Shown here: piece by piece, positions 44,201-51,000 of the stretch
Position numbering within the stretch: the stretch's first letter is position 1
Layout of the letters: each line of letters begins with the position of its first letter
Assembly: GCA_950097015.1 (NCBI GenBank)
Contig: CATNEN010000025.1
Location: forward strand, 9,109,001-9,173,000
Length of the DNA: 64,000 nucleotides
Direction of reading: 5' to 3'
Source: Macrostomum hystrix
Lineage: Eukaryota; Platyhelminthes; Macrostomidae
Position numbers and translations under genes: made by a program
Notes under the pieces: generated by a model
The model's database searches: none
What the model saw: only the letters and a program-made list of their open reading frames with translations
Told to the model about the DNA's origin: nothing

Positions 44201-45594
44201 GGATTGGAGCCTGAGTTGTTTGAGTATAGCGGAAAATTCCCTATTGACATTCGTGGATGCTGTGTGAGAGGGTCACGCATGTTTCTTGTGTCCCTTAAGT
44301 TTCAGCCTAATGTCCTTAAAGTGTCCTTCTAATGTCCTTTCAATTTCATTCTTATGTCCTTACAATGTCATTCTAATGTCTTTTCAATGTCATTACAATT
44401 TCGTTACGATGTCATTCTAATGTATTTTCAATGTCCTTAAAATGTCCTTCTAGTGTCCTAACAATGTCATTCTAATGTCTTTACAGTGTCCTTCTAGTGT
44501 CCTTACAATGTCATTCTAATATATTTTCAATGTCTTTGAAATTTCGTTACAATGCCATTCTAATGTCTTTGCAATGTCAGTTTAATGTATTTACAATGTC
44601 CTTCTAATGTCCTTACAATGTCATTATAATGTATTTTCAATGTCGCTACAATGTCATTCTAATGTCTTTGAAATTTCGTCACAATGCCATTCTAATGTCC
44701 TTACAATGTCATTTTAATGTATTCTTCTAGTGTCATTACAATGTCATTCTAATGTCCTTACAATGCTATTCATATGTCCTTACAATGTCCTTCTAGTGTC
44801 CTTAAAATGTCATTCTAATGTCTTTTCAATGTCTTTACAATGTCGCTACAATGTCATTCTAATGTTTAAGAAAACGCTGTCAAGAAGCTAGAAGTGCGTG
44901 AATACACTGATGTACCTCTCAAACAGTCGGTTTGGGGGACTGCTGTTGAGACTGCCATTTACGATGCGGGTAGGATACAGACAAGAGCAGCATCATGCCC
45001 TGCCAGCTTACTCCGGAAATGAATATCTTGAAGAATTAAACAGACGTTGATAGGATATGGAAGCTAGGACTCTAGCCCGCACTAGAGACATTTTTCAGTT
45101 GCTGACAAGAGAAATAAGCAAGAAGAAGACGGCAGACGCAGACAGCAAAGCAAAGCCCATTAAAATTAATATTTTGTTAAACGATAGGATTTTTGAAGAG
45201 GTTAGCTTTTTAGAAACTAATCAATCGCGTTAAAATTACACTGGATAACACTTGGATTCTGGAAAAGAGTAATTTCGGGTTTCTGCAAATCACGCTTTTA
45301 ATCAACATAATCAAATTCTGCGGAAGAAACCGACAGCCTCCCCCTACCATCTCCGACTCCGCCAGATTTGTTTGAATCCATTCGCATCGGAGCCGCCGTT
45401 GGTGGCATCGGCGAGACCGGCTGGGAGATGCCGCCGCCACCGCCGCCGCCTCCGCCGCCGCCGCCGCCAGTTAGCCGACGCGACGGCGACGCACTGGCTA
45501 GAGCGGTCTGCTTTGGCACGATCATCGGAGGCGCAATCGGTGCCGGCGACGGCGAGGCGTAATCCTCGTCGTCTGATGACGAATCGCGCAGCAT
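14581..45594 (-). CDS. CADPS: CADPS / CAPS, calcium-dependent activator protein for secretion (complete, 15 exons)
   Basis: CAPS proteins are cytosolic, peripherally membrane-bound factors that prime dense-core vesicles for Ca2+-triggered exocytosis by binding PIP2 and SNAREs (family knowledge). Exons on the minus strand: 45594-45348, 44240-43789, 42997-42671, 35310-35230, 30740-30489, 26573-26340, 25544-25341, 24011-23359, 23082-22793, 22036-21930, 20139-19983, 19456-19008, 18482-18216, 15563-15369, 14763-14581. They sum to 4098 nt, or 1365 residues plus stop, close to the roughly 1350 of vertebrate CADPS, and all phases agree. Order: acidic, Gly/Pro-rich N-terminus (1-190); conserved CAPS N-terminal region (about 195-450, [19 protein letters not shown]); C2-like domain (about 447-560); PH domain (about 577-685); central region with [24 protein letters not shown] region (about 915-1240); Ser/Gly-rich tail. 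All introns begin GT and end AG except intron 5, which begins GC. Least certain are the start of exon 2 and the donor of exon 12, both chosen by phase and homology. Confidence 0.95.
14873..15311. repeat. About 20-bp minisatellite in CADPS intron 14
   Basis: Units of the type AAGAATCCGCCCCTGGTTCC, about 22 copies. The right end is a homogeneous run with CCTGGTCCCAAGAATCCG. Confidence 0.95.
15369..15563 (-). CDS. CADPS: CADPS exon 14
   Basis: Direct translation gives [60 protein letters not shown] and NSRLQ, the conserved C-terminal CAPS segment. Phase 0 at both ends, acceptor CTGCAG, donor CAG|GTTTGT. Confidence 0.93.
15622..18115. repeat. 36-bp minisatellite in CADPS intron 13
   Basis: About 69 copies of a 36-bp unit containing CACCTGTACTCAAATATTCT. 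Variation is mainly CTCTCAC or CTTTCAC and TCTGCTC or TCTCCTC, in a period of two or three units. A 689-codon plus-strand frame is an artefact of the 36-bp period. On the minus (CADPS sense) strand every unit contains TACAGGTGAGAGTC or TACAGGTGAAAGTC. Confidence 0.97.
18216..18482 (-). CDS. CADPS: CADPS exon 13
   Basis: Residues 1152-1240: [40 protein letters not shown], then a helical stretch to LLVLTVCE. Phase 0 at both ends, acceptor TCACAG, donor GAG|GTAAGC. Confidence 0.93.
18528..18885 (+). mobile_element. SINE-A, near full-length copy in CADPS intron 12
   Basis: Starts near CCTCTCGCGCCAAGGTCCCT; a GAGCTCGATTCC B-box-like block; then GAGAAGGCTTGGGGGCTTGT, the TGTACAC blocks, GGAGTCAGCGAAATGGGCAG, CTGGCTGCGGGTCTAGTGTC, and ends TCATTATTATT. 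Opposite orientation to the host gene. Confidence 0.8.
19008..19456 (-). CDS. CADPS: CADPS exon 12
   Basis: Residues 1002-1151: [58 protein letters not shown] and [20 protein letters not shown]. The donor ATG|GTGCGC at 19008 is chosen because it gives phase 0 for exon 13. The alternative A|GTAGGG at about 18974 is out of phase. Confidence 0.87.
19530..19945. repeat. Degenerate about 26-bp minisatellite in CADPS intron 11
   Basis: Roughly 15 diverged copies around TCTCTGATTGGCTAGAGGAA, more degenerate than other arrays here and so probably older. Confidence 0.85.
19983..20139 (-). CDS. CADPS: CADPS exon 11
   Basis: Translated directly from the minus strand: [52 protein letters not shown]. 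It continues exon 10 exactly as in other CAPS proteins, ends phase 1 before GTGGGA, and lies in the MUN/MHD region. Confidence 0.93.
20202..20270. repeat. (CAGA)n microsatellite in CADPS intron 10
   Basis: About 17 uninterrupted CAGA tetramers. Confidence 0.98.
20572..21560. repeat. 51-bp minisatellite in CADPS intron 10
   Basis: About 19 nearly identical copies of a 51-bp unit with CTGGAACACCCGGTCTGATT and AACAGCTGCTAGCACCTTCT. Only C/A at one site (CACCCTGG or CACACTGG) varies often. The 328-codon minus frame follows from the 51-bp period and is not a CADPS exon. Confidence 0.97.
21930..22036 (-). CDS. CADPS: CADPS exon 10 (107 nt)
   Basis: Encodes [20 protein letters not shown], then [15 protein letters not shown]. 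Of two AGs upstream, CTTCCAG|AG at 22036 restores frame with exon 9. The nearer-looking GCAG|CATGG at 22056 would shift frame. Confidence 0.88.
22107..22395 (+). mobile_element. SINE-B, full-length copy in CADPS intron 9
   Basis: tRNA-like head with GTGGTTAGAGCGTCGGACTC (A-box-like) and GGGGTTCGATTACCGACTCC (B-box-like). The body has GACACTGCATTGCTTCAGTT, CCCAGTCCATGGACTGAAC and TCGGCTGCACATCTGGCCCG. The same body recurs at 59425-59715 and in fragments at 42550-42645 and 63606-63707. Confidence 0.88.
22408..22770. repeat. 27-bp minisatellite in CADPS intron 9
   Basis: About 13 copies of a 27-bp unit with GGTCCAAGGTCAGCCCCTGA and GCATCTG. Confidence 0.97.
22793..23082 (-). CDS. CADPS: CADPS exon 9
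   Basis: Residues 817-913: [48 protein letters not shown] and [12 protein letters not shown]. It joins exon 8 through a split Arg codon (AG|A) and ends in phase 1 before GTTAGT. Confidence 0.95.
23145..23290 (+). mobile_element. SINE-A, internally shortened copy in CADPS intron 8
   Basis: Begins CCTCTCGCACCAAGGTTCCT, then GAGTTCGATTCC and the GAGAGAAGGCT block. It jumps directly to GATGTACAGACATGTG and GGAGTCAGCGAAATGGGCAG, missing the middle seen in other copies. Confidence 0.75.
23359..24011 (-). CDS. CADPS: CADPS exon 8 (PH domain and central region)
   Basis: The largest exon (653 nt, ends phase 2). It continues the PH domain from [18 protein letters not shown] to [16 protein letters not shown]. 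It then encodes [36 protein letters not shown] and [12 protein letters not shown]. Confidence 0.97.
24115..25265. repeat. 17-bp minisatellite in CADPS intron 7, with a large duplication
   Basis: About 60 copies of GTGGAAGTTTCCGGAGA and close variants in two blocks (24115-24560 and 24650-25265). A non-repeat leader of about 80 bp at 24032-24113 is repeated at 24561-24643, offset 529 bp. Confidence 0.96.
25341..25544 (-). CDS. CADPS: CADPS exon 7 (C2 end, PH start)
   Basis: Residues 532-599. [19 protein letters not shown] closes the C2 region. [20 protein letters not shown] then RYMCLIQ is the first strand pair of the PH domain, with the basic loop that in CAPS binds PIP2. Confidence 0.95.
25620..26300. 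repeat. 23-bp minisatellite in CADPS intron 6
   Basis: About 25 copies with GATGAGATGGGATGAGATTC plus TAA, very homogeneous except the right end, which decays into GATTGGAATGA units. Confidence 0.97.
26340..26573 (-). CDS. CADPS: CADPS exon 6 (C2-like domain core)
   Basis: Residues 454-531: [52 protein letters not shown] and DDRELGK. This is the beta-sandwich core of the CAPS C2-like domain. Phase 0 at both ends, acceptor TTGCAG, donor AAG|GTAAGC. Confidence 0.95.
26650..27530. repeat. 19-bp minisatellite in CADPS intron 5
   Basis: About 46 copies of AGATCTAGGGGTGGTTGGT and a second unit type with AGATCTATGAGCTGTCAGT; the two types are interspersed in larger blocks. Confidence 0.96.
27535..28525. 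other. Unique DNA in CADPS intron 5, purine-rich, with a (TC)n tract
   Basis: No exon recognised. GA-rich around 27720-27930 and a TC dinucleotide run at about 28229-28248. Confidence 0.5.
28535..30395. repeat. 44-46-bp homopurine minisatellite in CADPS intron 5
   Basis: About 41 units of purine-only sequence apart from scattered T, with cores GGGACAAGAGGGAAGGAGAA and GGAAGTGATAGGAGGGG. Blocks of many units recur (for example a distinctive AGAAGAAAGAAGGGAT unit near 29440 and 30130). Three minus-strand frames of over 650 codons are artefacts. Confidence 0.96.
30489..30740 (-). CDS. CADPS: CADPS exon 5 (ends at a GC donor)
   Basis: Residues 370-453, from [19 protein letters not shown] through a Lys/Ser/Gly/Asp linker to QLNFSIE, where the C2-like domain begins. 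Homology and phase place the 3' end after GAG at 30489, followed by GCGAGT. The only nearby GT is out of frame. Confidence 0.9.
30741..31096. other. Unique DNA in CADPS intron 4
   Basis: No feature recognised beyond the exon 5 acceptor. Confidence 0.5.
31097..31350. repeat. 51-bp minisatellite, about five copies
   Basis: Units with CCCATAGACAACCGTCACCC and TGGCATGGCCAAGA; the right-most copy is diverged. Confidence 0.95.
31356..32377. other. Unique DNA in CADPS intron 4
   Basis: No exon recognised; frames of 85-102 codons lack homology or splice support. Confidence 0.5.
32378..33185. repeat. 19/20-bp minisatellite in CADPS intron 4
   Basis: About 41 copies of ATGTAAGATCTGGGGTTTTC with a 19-bp variant lacking one T. 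Confidence 0.96.
33186..33724. other. Unique AT-rich DNA in CADPS intron 4
   Basis: Nothing recognised. Confidence 0.5.
33725..34070. repeat. 24-bp minisatellite in CADPS intron 4
   Basis: About 14 copies of a 24-bp unit with GCTTCGATTCTGGCTACTGT; only C/T in TACTG/TACCG varies. Confidence 0.97.
34071..34689. other. Unique DNA in CADPS intron 4
   Basis: No gene or repeat recognised. Confidence 0.5.
34690..34940. repeat. 42-bp minisatellite in CADPS intron 4
   Basis: Six copies of a 42-bp unit with TCCTTTGATATTCACACAAT and CTCTATACTCACACACAG. It shares ATTCACACA-CAG with the next array, so the 42-bp unit may be a diverged double of the 21-bp one. Confidence 0.95.
34985..35229. repeat. 21-bp minisatellite abutting the exon 4 donor of CADPS
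   Basis: About 11 copies of CCTCGCCATTCACACACAGT with C/T at the end. The last partial unit runs straight into exon 4 at 35230, so the 5' splice site forms part of the terminal copy. Confidence 0.95.
35230..35310 (-). CDS. CADPS: CADPS exon 4 (81 nt)
   Basis: A 27-codon exon reading [19 protein letters not shown] then SGYEDMKK. It joins in phase 0 to FNACQ before and NRKFPKF after, as in other CAPS proteins. The acceptor is TTGCAG. The donor AAG|GTGAGC is fused to the end of a minisatellite. Confidence 0.93.
35311..35834. other. Unique DNA in CADPS intron 3
   Basis: No exon recognised between the exon 4 acceptor and the next array. Confidence 0.5.
35835..38415. repeat. 16-bp minisatellite with higher-order repeats in CADPS intron 3
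   Basis: About 160 copies of CATCTCTCCCGCGTCT and relatives (CTTAACTCTGCCGTGT). Blocks of several hundred bases recur (around 36150-36480, 36480-36800, 37330-37700, 37800-37960). The right end (37960-38415) is degenerate. Confidence 0.96.
38480..39534. other. Unique DNA in CADPS intron 3
   Basis: No exon or known element recognised. Confidence 0.5.
39535..42490. repeat. 33-bp minisatellite in CADPS intron 3
   Basis: About 90 copies of a 33-bp unit with CCTGATTAAACTGACCTGAA and GTTTGGATCTTAG. Variants (TTAGATATTAG, TTGGATCTTAACC) cluster in repeated blocks. The 391-codon minus frame is a period artefact. Confidence 0.97.
42550..42645 (-). mobile_element. SINE-B fragment in CADPS intron 3
   Basis: Reverse complement shows AATTTGTGTCC, GCAATACACTTTG and CCCAGTCCATGGACTGAAC, matching the middle of SINE-B at 22107-22395. 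Confidence 0.7.
42671..42997 (-). CDS. CADPS: CADPS exon 3
   Basis: Residues 234-342, phase 0 at both ends. It encodes [33 protein letters not shown] and [12 protein letters not shown], strongly CAPS-like. The acceptor is CTGCAG|GTG and the donor CAG|GTAGGC. Confidence 0.95.
43028..43780. repeat. 33-bp minisatellite filling CADPS intron 2
   Basis: About 23 copies of a 33-bp unit with GAACAAACAGTCCTGAAGTC and TGCAACCCGCCCT. It occupies almost all of the 791-bp intron between exon 2 (43789) and exon 3 (42997). One copy near 43672 lacks a base, shifting the read-through frame. Confidence 0.97.
43789..44240 (-). CDS. CADPS: CADPS exon 2
   Basis: Residues 83-233. It holds a Ser/Pro/Gln-rich disordered segment, then the conserved [19 protein letters not shown] and [14 protein letters not shown]. 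The 5' boundary (AATAG|GG) is the one that keeps frame with exon 1; CACAG|CATCC at about 44260 would break it. The donor GAG|GTCTGT is weak and leads directly into a 33-bp array. Confidence 0.85.
44285..44870. repeat. Degenerate 11/22-bp minisatellite in CADPS intron 1
   Basis: Units around AATGTCATTCTAATGTCCTT, about 26 imperfect copies with TATTTTCAATGTC variants. Confidence 0.9.
45348..45594 (-). CDS. CADPS: CADPS exon 1 (start codon, Gly-run N-terminus)
   Basis: ATG at 45594-45592 begins [12 protein letters not shown], matching the acidic Ser-rich start of CAPS proteins. A run of about 13 glycines (residues 43-55) comes from a GGC-type trinucleotide repeat at about 45428-45470. The exon ends in phase 1 before GTAGGG. 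Confidence 0.85.
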
Positions 45595-47730
45595 TTAAGC
45601 AGTCTCCGGCCCGTTGGTGCTCAGCTAACTATCTATATATAGTTTTTTGTTGTTTCTTCTTGTTTTAGTAAACACGCAGATAGAAATGAGGCGCGAGGCT
45701 GCCAGTAGAGCAGGTCGGCCTCGCGAGTTTAGCAGCTCGCTTGAGGCTTTGAGCGCCGTCCAATGTTCGCAGTGACAGGGTCTGAAGTTTTTTTAGATGG
45801 AATTCAACAGGTACTGGTAGCTACTATATAATCTTTCAACACTGGTATGTCAATAAGTTTTAGCCAATAAAAAAGTAACACATCGAAAATTAACAAATTA
45901 ACAACGATAACGTTTAAGGTTTCCAAAAGATTACTCAATTAGCAACTTTAAAAAAGTCTAAAGATTATTCATAATAATATACATATGAATTTTTAGAAAG
46001 TAAGCTAAAAACTATAATACTTATTTGCTTTATAATAGATTAATAATAGATTATTAATATATACTAGTATATTTATATATATTATTCTTTAAAATATTAT
46101 GAAATTTATTTTTGTTAGGCTAAAAAGTAGGCTAAAGTAGGCTGAATTAGTAGGCTAAAAAGTAGGCTATATTATCAATAATAAACATCTTATGTGTCTA
46201 ACTACATTTGCAAGTAATATTACATTAATACTTACAAGGTTTTATAGTTAATACAAATGAATGCAAAATGAGATTATTTCAGAAGATATATATCCAACCT
46301 GATATTTATAAATGTCAAATTAAGCATTTTCTATACTTCTATTTTTAGTGTTAAGTATCAGTGCAGTCTTGAGTTATCAAAAAAGGTTTTTTAATAAAGA
46401 AAGGTATGTTGCCTTCTACTTATGAGTCCACTGCAGCTTTTTTCTAGATACCAGTAAATAAATGGCACAAATGATACCCTACTCTGTGTTTACCTGAGCC
46501 AATTATCAAGTATTTATGTTGTAAGCTTTTTTAGATACATTCTTTAACTGCAACATAAGTAAAATAGCTATGAATAATAAATTTAGGATAATTAGCCTAC
46601 ACTATATTGAATACATTTAAAATAATAAAAACAGAACTAGTATGGCTAATTTTTACTCGTTGGCACATATTTCTGCGTGCCTGCCATGTTTAGACGTACA
46701 AAAAATAAAGAAACGAATAATAATATCGTAGATGTGAAAAACAAAGTTATAGACTAGCTATGCCCATAATGAACTTAAATTACAATAAGTCAACAATGAT
46801 TTTATATGAAGTTTTAGAATCAGCCTCTTGCAGTTTCTTCAGCCTCTCTATGTTGCACTACCAACAGATAAAAAATAATGTTTACCATACAGCCCCTATC
46901 CAAAATACTGTATTAGAACTCAAAATTGAGTAATCTTATTGTCTTTCGTAGGAAATAGTTTTCGTGCCAGAAGTTAAAAATATAAATTATTTATATTGTT
47001 AGTAAAACAAACTGTAGCATTTTTATTAAATGTACGGAATACAATAACCAATTTTTTTCTTTTTTAATTACTTTTTTAATCATTTTAGTCATGCAAAAGG
47101 AGCTCTTCCTTCGATTATTTTTTAATTTTCGATAATATCCGAACAATTTGTTCTCCATTTAGTTTTTTATCTCAGCTATCAATGCAATATTTGTCTTTGA
47201 AGTCTGTTGTAGAATCTTAAATTTTAATAGAAAATAAACATTGTAACACCCTGACATCGGAGCGAGCTGGTATTGCAGGCCTGTCAACCAAGTACTACTA
47301 GGCTGCAACGAGGAACTACGTAAAAAGATGTGTTACTCGAGTCGTCCTTGGACCGTATTGCTCAGTTCATTTATCGAGCGATTGACACAAAAATCGCATA
47401 GAAATCAATATTATATGCACATTCAAGTAATAAAAGCTTCAAGGTACTAAAAAACTCAAATCCGAATGTGGTACATATATAGCTTGAAAATGCTTTATAT
47501 TTCTAAAACAACTCCTCACACAAGAAATATTCCAATTGTGGCAACACAGAAATGCAAGCAATAACTCGTAGAAATGACCAAAAAAGAATAACTTCCGTAA
47601 GATTACACGCAACTAAGTTATTAGAAAAACAGGGCTTACTCGCTAGATTCCAGAATCACGTTGCTAACTTGGCTAATCAACTCCGCGAGCAAAATATATG
47701 TAAAATCAATTAAACACTACTATAAGTAGC
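45595..47730. other. AT-rich intergenic region between MLH1 3' end and CADPS 5' end
   Basis: Holds the presumed CADPS promoter and MLH1 3' UTR. Strongly AT-rich from about 45800 to 47700, without tandem arrays or recognisable genes. Several AAGTAGGCTAAA-like short repeats near 46120-46170. Confidence 0.5.
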
Positions 47731-48060
47731 TTAACAACGCTCAAACACTCGATACATATCCTGCAGGCTGACCAGCTTGCCAATAGAGCGGGAGTTGCGA
47801 CACTCGGCATCGGGCCTGAACTGGGCTCGCATCGCCGGGAACAGGGCTAGCTCCACAGTGCGCTCTACTGGATCTCGACGCGTCTGCGCCTCCGACTGGG
47901 CGCCAATAGACGAGTCGGCGACGGCGCCGGGAAATGGCGCCTTCACAGCGTAGAACTTGGCCGTCTCACGGCAGAAGCCTTCAAAGCAGGCGGACTCATT
48001 GTTCCAGTTCACCTTGGTGGCTAGACGGAGCAGGTAGATGCCTAGGTAGTCAAGGTCGGG
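47731..48060 (-). CDS. MLH1: MLH1 exon 10 (terminal, FERC end)
   Basis: [37 protein letters not shown], then [18 protein letters not shown] and TAA at 47733-47731. The C-terminal Cys of MLH1 contributes to the partner endonuclease site in this family (family knowledge). Confidence 0.97.
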   Translation of the reverse strand, partial: PDLDYLGIYLLRLATKVNWNNESACFEGFCRETAKFYAVKAPFPGAVADSSIGAQSEAQTRRDPVERTVELALFPAMRAQFRPDAECRNSRSIGKLVSLQDMYRVFERC

Positions 48061-51000
48061 CTGTGAATGGACAATAAAATGTTTACTATTCACTGAAAAG
48101 CTTCGGGCCAGAAAAATTAAATAATGAACAATAAGTATCAAATCCTTCTGACCCATTTTCTTAGCTAGTCCATTGACCCATTCTCCCAGTTAGTCCATTG
48201 ACCCATTCACCCAGTTAGTCCATTGACCCATTCACCCAGTTAGTCCATTGACCCATTCACCCAGTTAGTCCATTGACCCATTCTCCCAGTTAGTCCATTG
48301 ACCCATTCTCCCAGTTAGTCCATTGACCCATTCTCCCAGTTAGTCCCTTGACCCATTCTCCCAGTTAGTCCCAGTTTATCCTGTCCGTTGCTTCATTGAG
48401 GCTAGAGACCAGAGCAGGCCCTCTTACCAGAAAGTTCCGTAGCAAAAGCGGCAAGCTCAAAAGATTTCCATCGGAGTCAATTTCCATTGAAAAATAGTCC
48501 AGCAGCATCAACGACCTAGTAATAAAAATGCAAAAAAATATTTCCTTTCTAAATTGCGGCCTAATCTTTGACAACTATCTCTGATCCAAACGACCACTAG
48601 TCTATATCTATGACTACTGCCTGATATGTATGACCACTAGTCTATATCTATGACTACTGCCTGATATGTATGACCACTAGTCTATATCTATGACCACTCC
48701 CAGATCTCTAAAACCACTGCGTCATCTGTATGACCACTGCCTGATATATATATGACCACTGCCTGATCACTATGACCACTGCCTGATCTATATGACCACT
48801 GCCTGATCTCTATGACCACTGCCTGATCTCTATGACCACTAGTCTATATCTATGACCACTCCCAGATCTTTATGACCACTGCCTAATCTTTATGACCACT
48901 GCCTGATCTCTATGACCACTGCCTGATCTATATGACCACTGCCTGATCTCTATGACCACTGCCTGATCTCTATGACCACTGCCAGAGCTTTATGACCACT
49001 AGTCGATCTTTATGACCACTAGTCGATCTTTATGACCACTATTTGATTATAGCTCGTAGTTGACGACTGCACAATTCATATGACCATTACCCTATCTGTG
49101 ACCAGTAGTTCCTCTCTATGACCACATGACCACTCCTAATGTTTCCAACAACTGTCTCTGGACCCTAGTATCTATGTATATTGACTACTCCCTTGATATG
49201 AGTGGCAAGAACGCGGTCTACTCGTACTCGGGTCGGCCTCCTTAAATACCTTGCTCGGAGCAGGGCGCCGAATCGCTCGGACAGCTCATTGTTAGATAAG
49301 TCCGCAGCGTCGATAGAGCCGGCAACTGTGCGATAGGCCGGGCTGGCCAGCAGGGCGTCAAGCAGCCGCTGGACAGGCGCCGGCTCCGACAGGTTCAGCA
49401 CTTCGAAGTTGCCGAAATCGCGGCACATTACCTGGTAAAAGTACTTCTCAGACAGGTGCTGCATGTTGAGCAGGAGTAGGTCGCAGTCGCACTGGGCCAA
49501 TGCCAGGCGGCGATCGATGCAGCCGACAAAGACTAGCTTGCGAAACTGGCCGCACAGCTCGGTGTCAGCTCCGGCTTCCACTGTTCGCTGCATCTTCAGG
49601 ACACTCTGTAGCCTGACTAGGCGGCGCTGGCCCTGCGGCTGAGCTTCGGCCACGGCTGCGAAGTTTGATTAAAATGCTTTGTTGTCTATGGCGATTGCTT
49701 AAGCACTAGCGTATACTTTTTGAAAGTCCGCACTAGATTCTGCCTTTCCGCTAACCTTTAAGTACACACTCCCACAGATGTGTACATCTGACGTACACAG
49801 GGGGTGTGTACATCTGACATACACAGGTGTGTACAACTGACATACACAGGTGTGTACAACTGACATACACGGGTGTGTACAACTGACATATTCACACAGG
49901 TGTGTACATCTGACACAATCCACAGGTGTGTACAACTGACATACACAGGTGTGTACATCTGACATAATCGCAGGGTGTTTAAGTATCCGCTCTCCAACGC
50001 TCGCTCTCAAACTCAACCCACTGTCTTTTTCGTTGCTCAACTACCTTGCCTAATTCCAACCCGTCTTACGTATTACAAGCCTGTACTACCTGTTATCCAC
50101 CGGTTTTGCCTGTCGTTCACCTGTCTTATCAGTTGTTAATCTGAATCCCCAGTTAGTTTCAGATCTCTAAATCGAACACGTACCTGACTGGGAACTGGCG
50201 GTTAGTTGAGGCTGAGATCTCCCAATGGGAGGCTGGTCAATAGGATCCTCTTTTTCTTCTTCGGCTAAAATAGGTAAAAATATTAAAGGGGTCAATATTG
50301 ATGAGCGTACGCTTGTGATGAATTATAGAATGCAGAAATTAATTTAAGGAAACAAGAGAACCCATACAGGCTGAAACTGCCTTTGTAGACGCAGCGTTGG
50401 ACAAAGGTTTTGGAGCCGTCGATTCCGATGGCCCGGGTTCCGCTTCGGCACCTGCTGAATAGAGCGATTCAGGACACTTCAGGGAATGATTCAGAACAGC
50501 TTAGCAAATGATTCAGGACAGCTCAGGGAATGGTACAGGGAACTTCAGGGAATTGAGAATGACTCAGGACAGCTCAGGGAATTGGGAATAATTTAGGAAA
50601 CTTCAGGGAATGATTTAGGGCACTGCAGGGAATGATTCGGGAAACTACATGGAATGATTCAGGGCACTTCAGGGAATGATTCAGGGCACTTCAGGGAATG
50701 ATTCAGGGCACTTCAGGGAATGATTCAGAACAGCTCAGTAAATGATTCAGGAAAGCTCAGGGATTCAGAGTGAATGATTCAGAAAGAAAAAGAGAAACCT
50801 AACAGGCACCGACCGTCATCCCTGACTGCATCGCCATCATCCACGCCAAGCTTTGGTCTCTTGGTTGCCGGCCCGAAAAAGGACTCAATGCTAGTGGTGC
50901 CCGTTTCAACTCGCGATCTGATTACACTCTGCGACGCGGCTGCAACTGACTGCGATAGCTGCTGCTGAGATGACGATGGTCGAGACGTCGGCTGCTGCTG

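Noticed and set aside
45368-45668. Plus-strand frames over 45368-45668
   Set aside because: They are antisense shadows of CADPS exon 1 and its glycine codon run.
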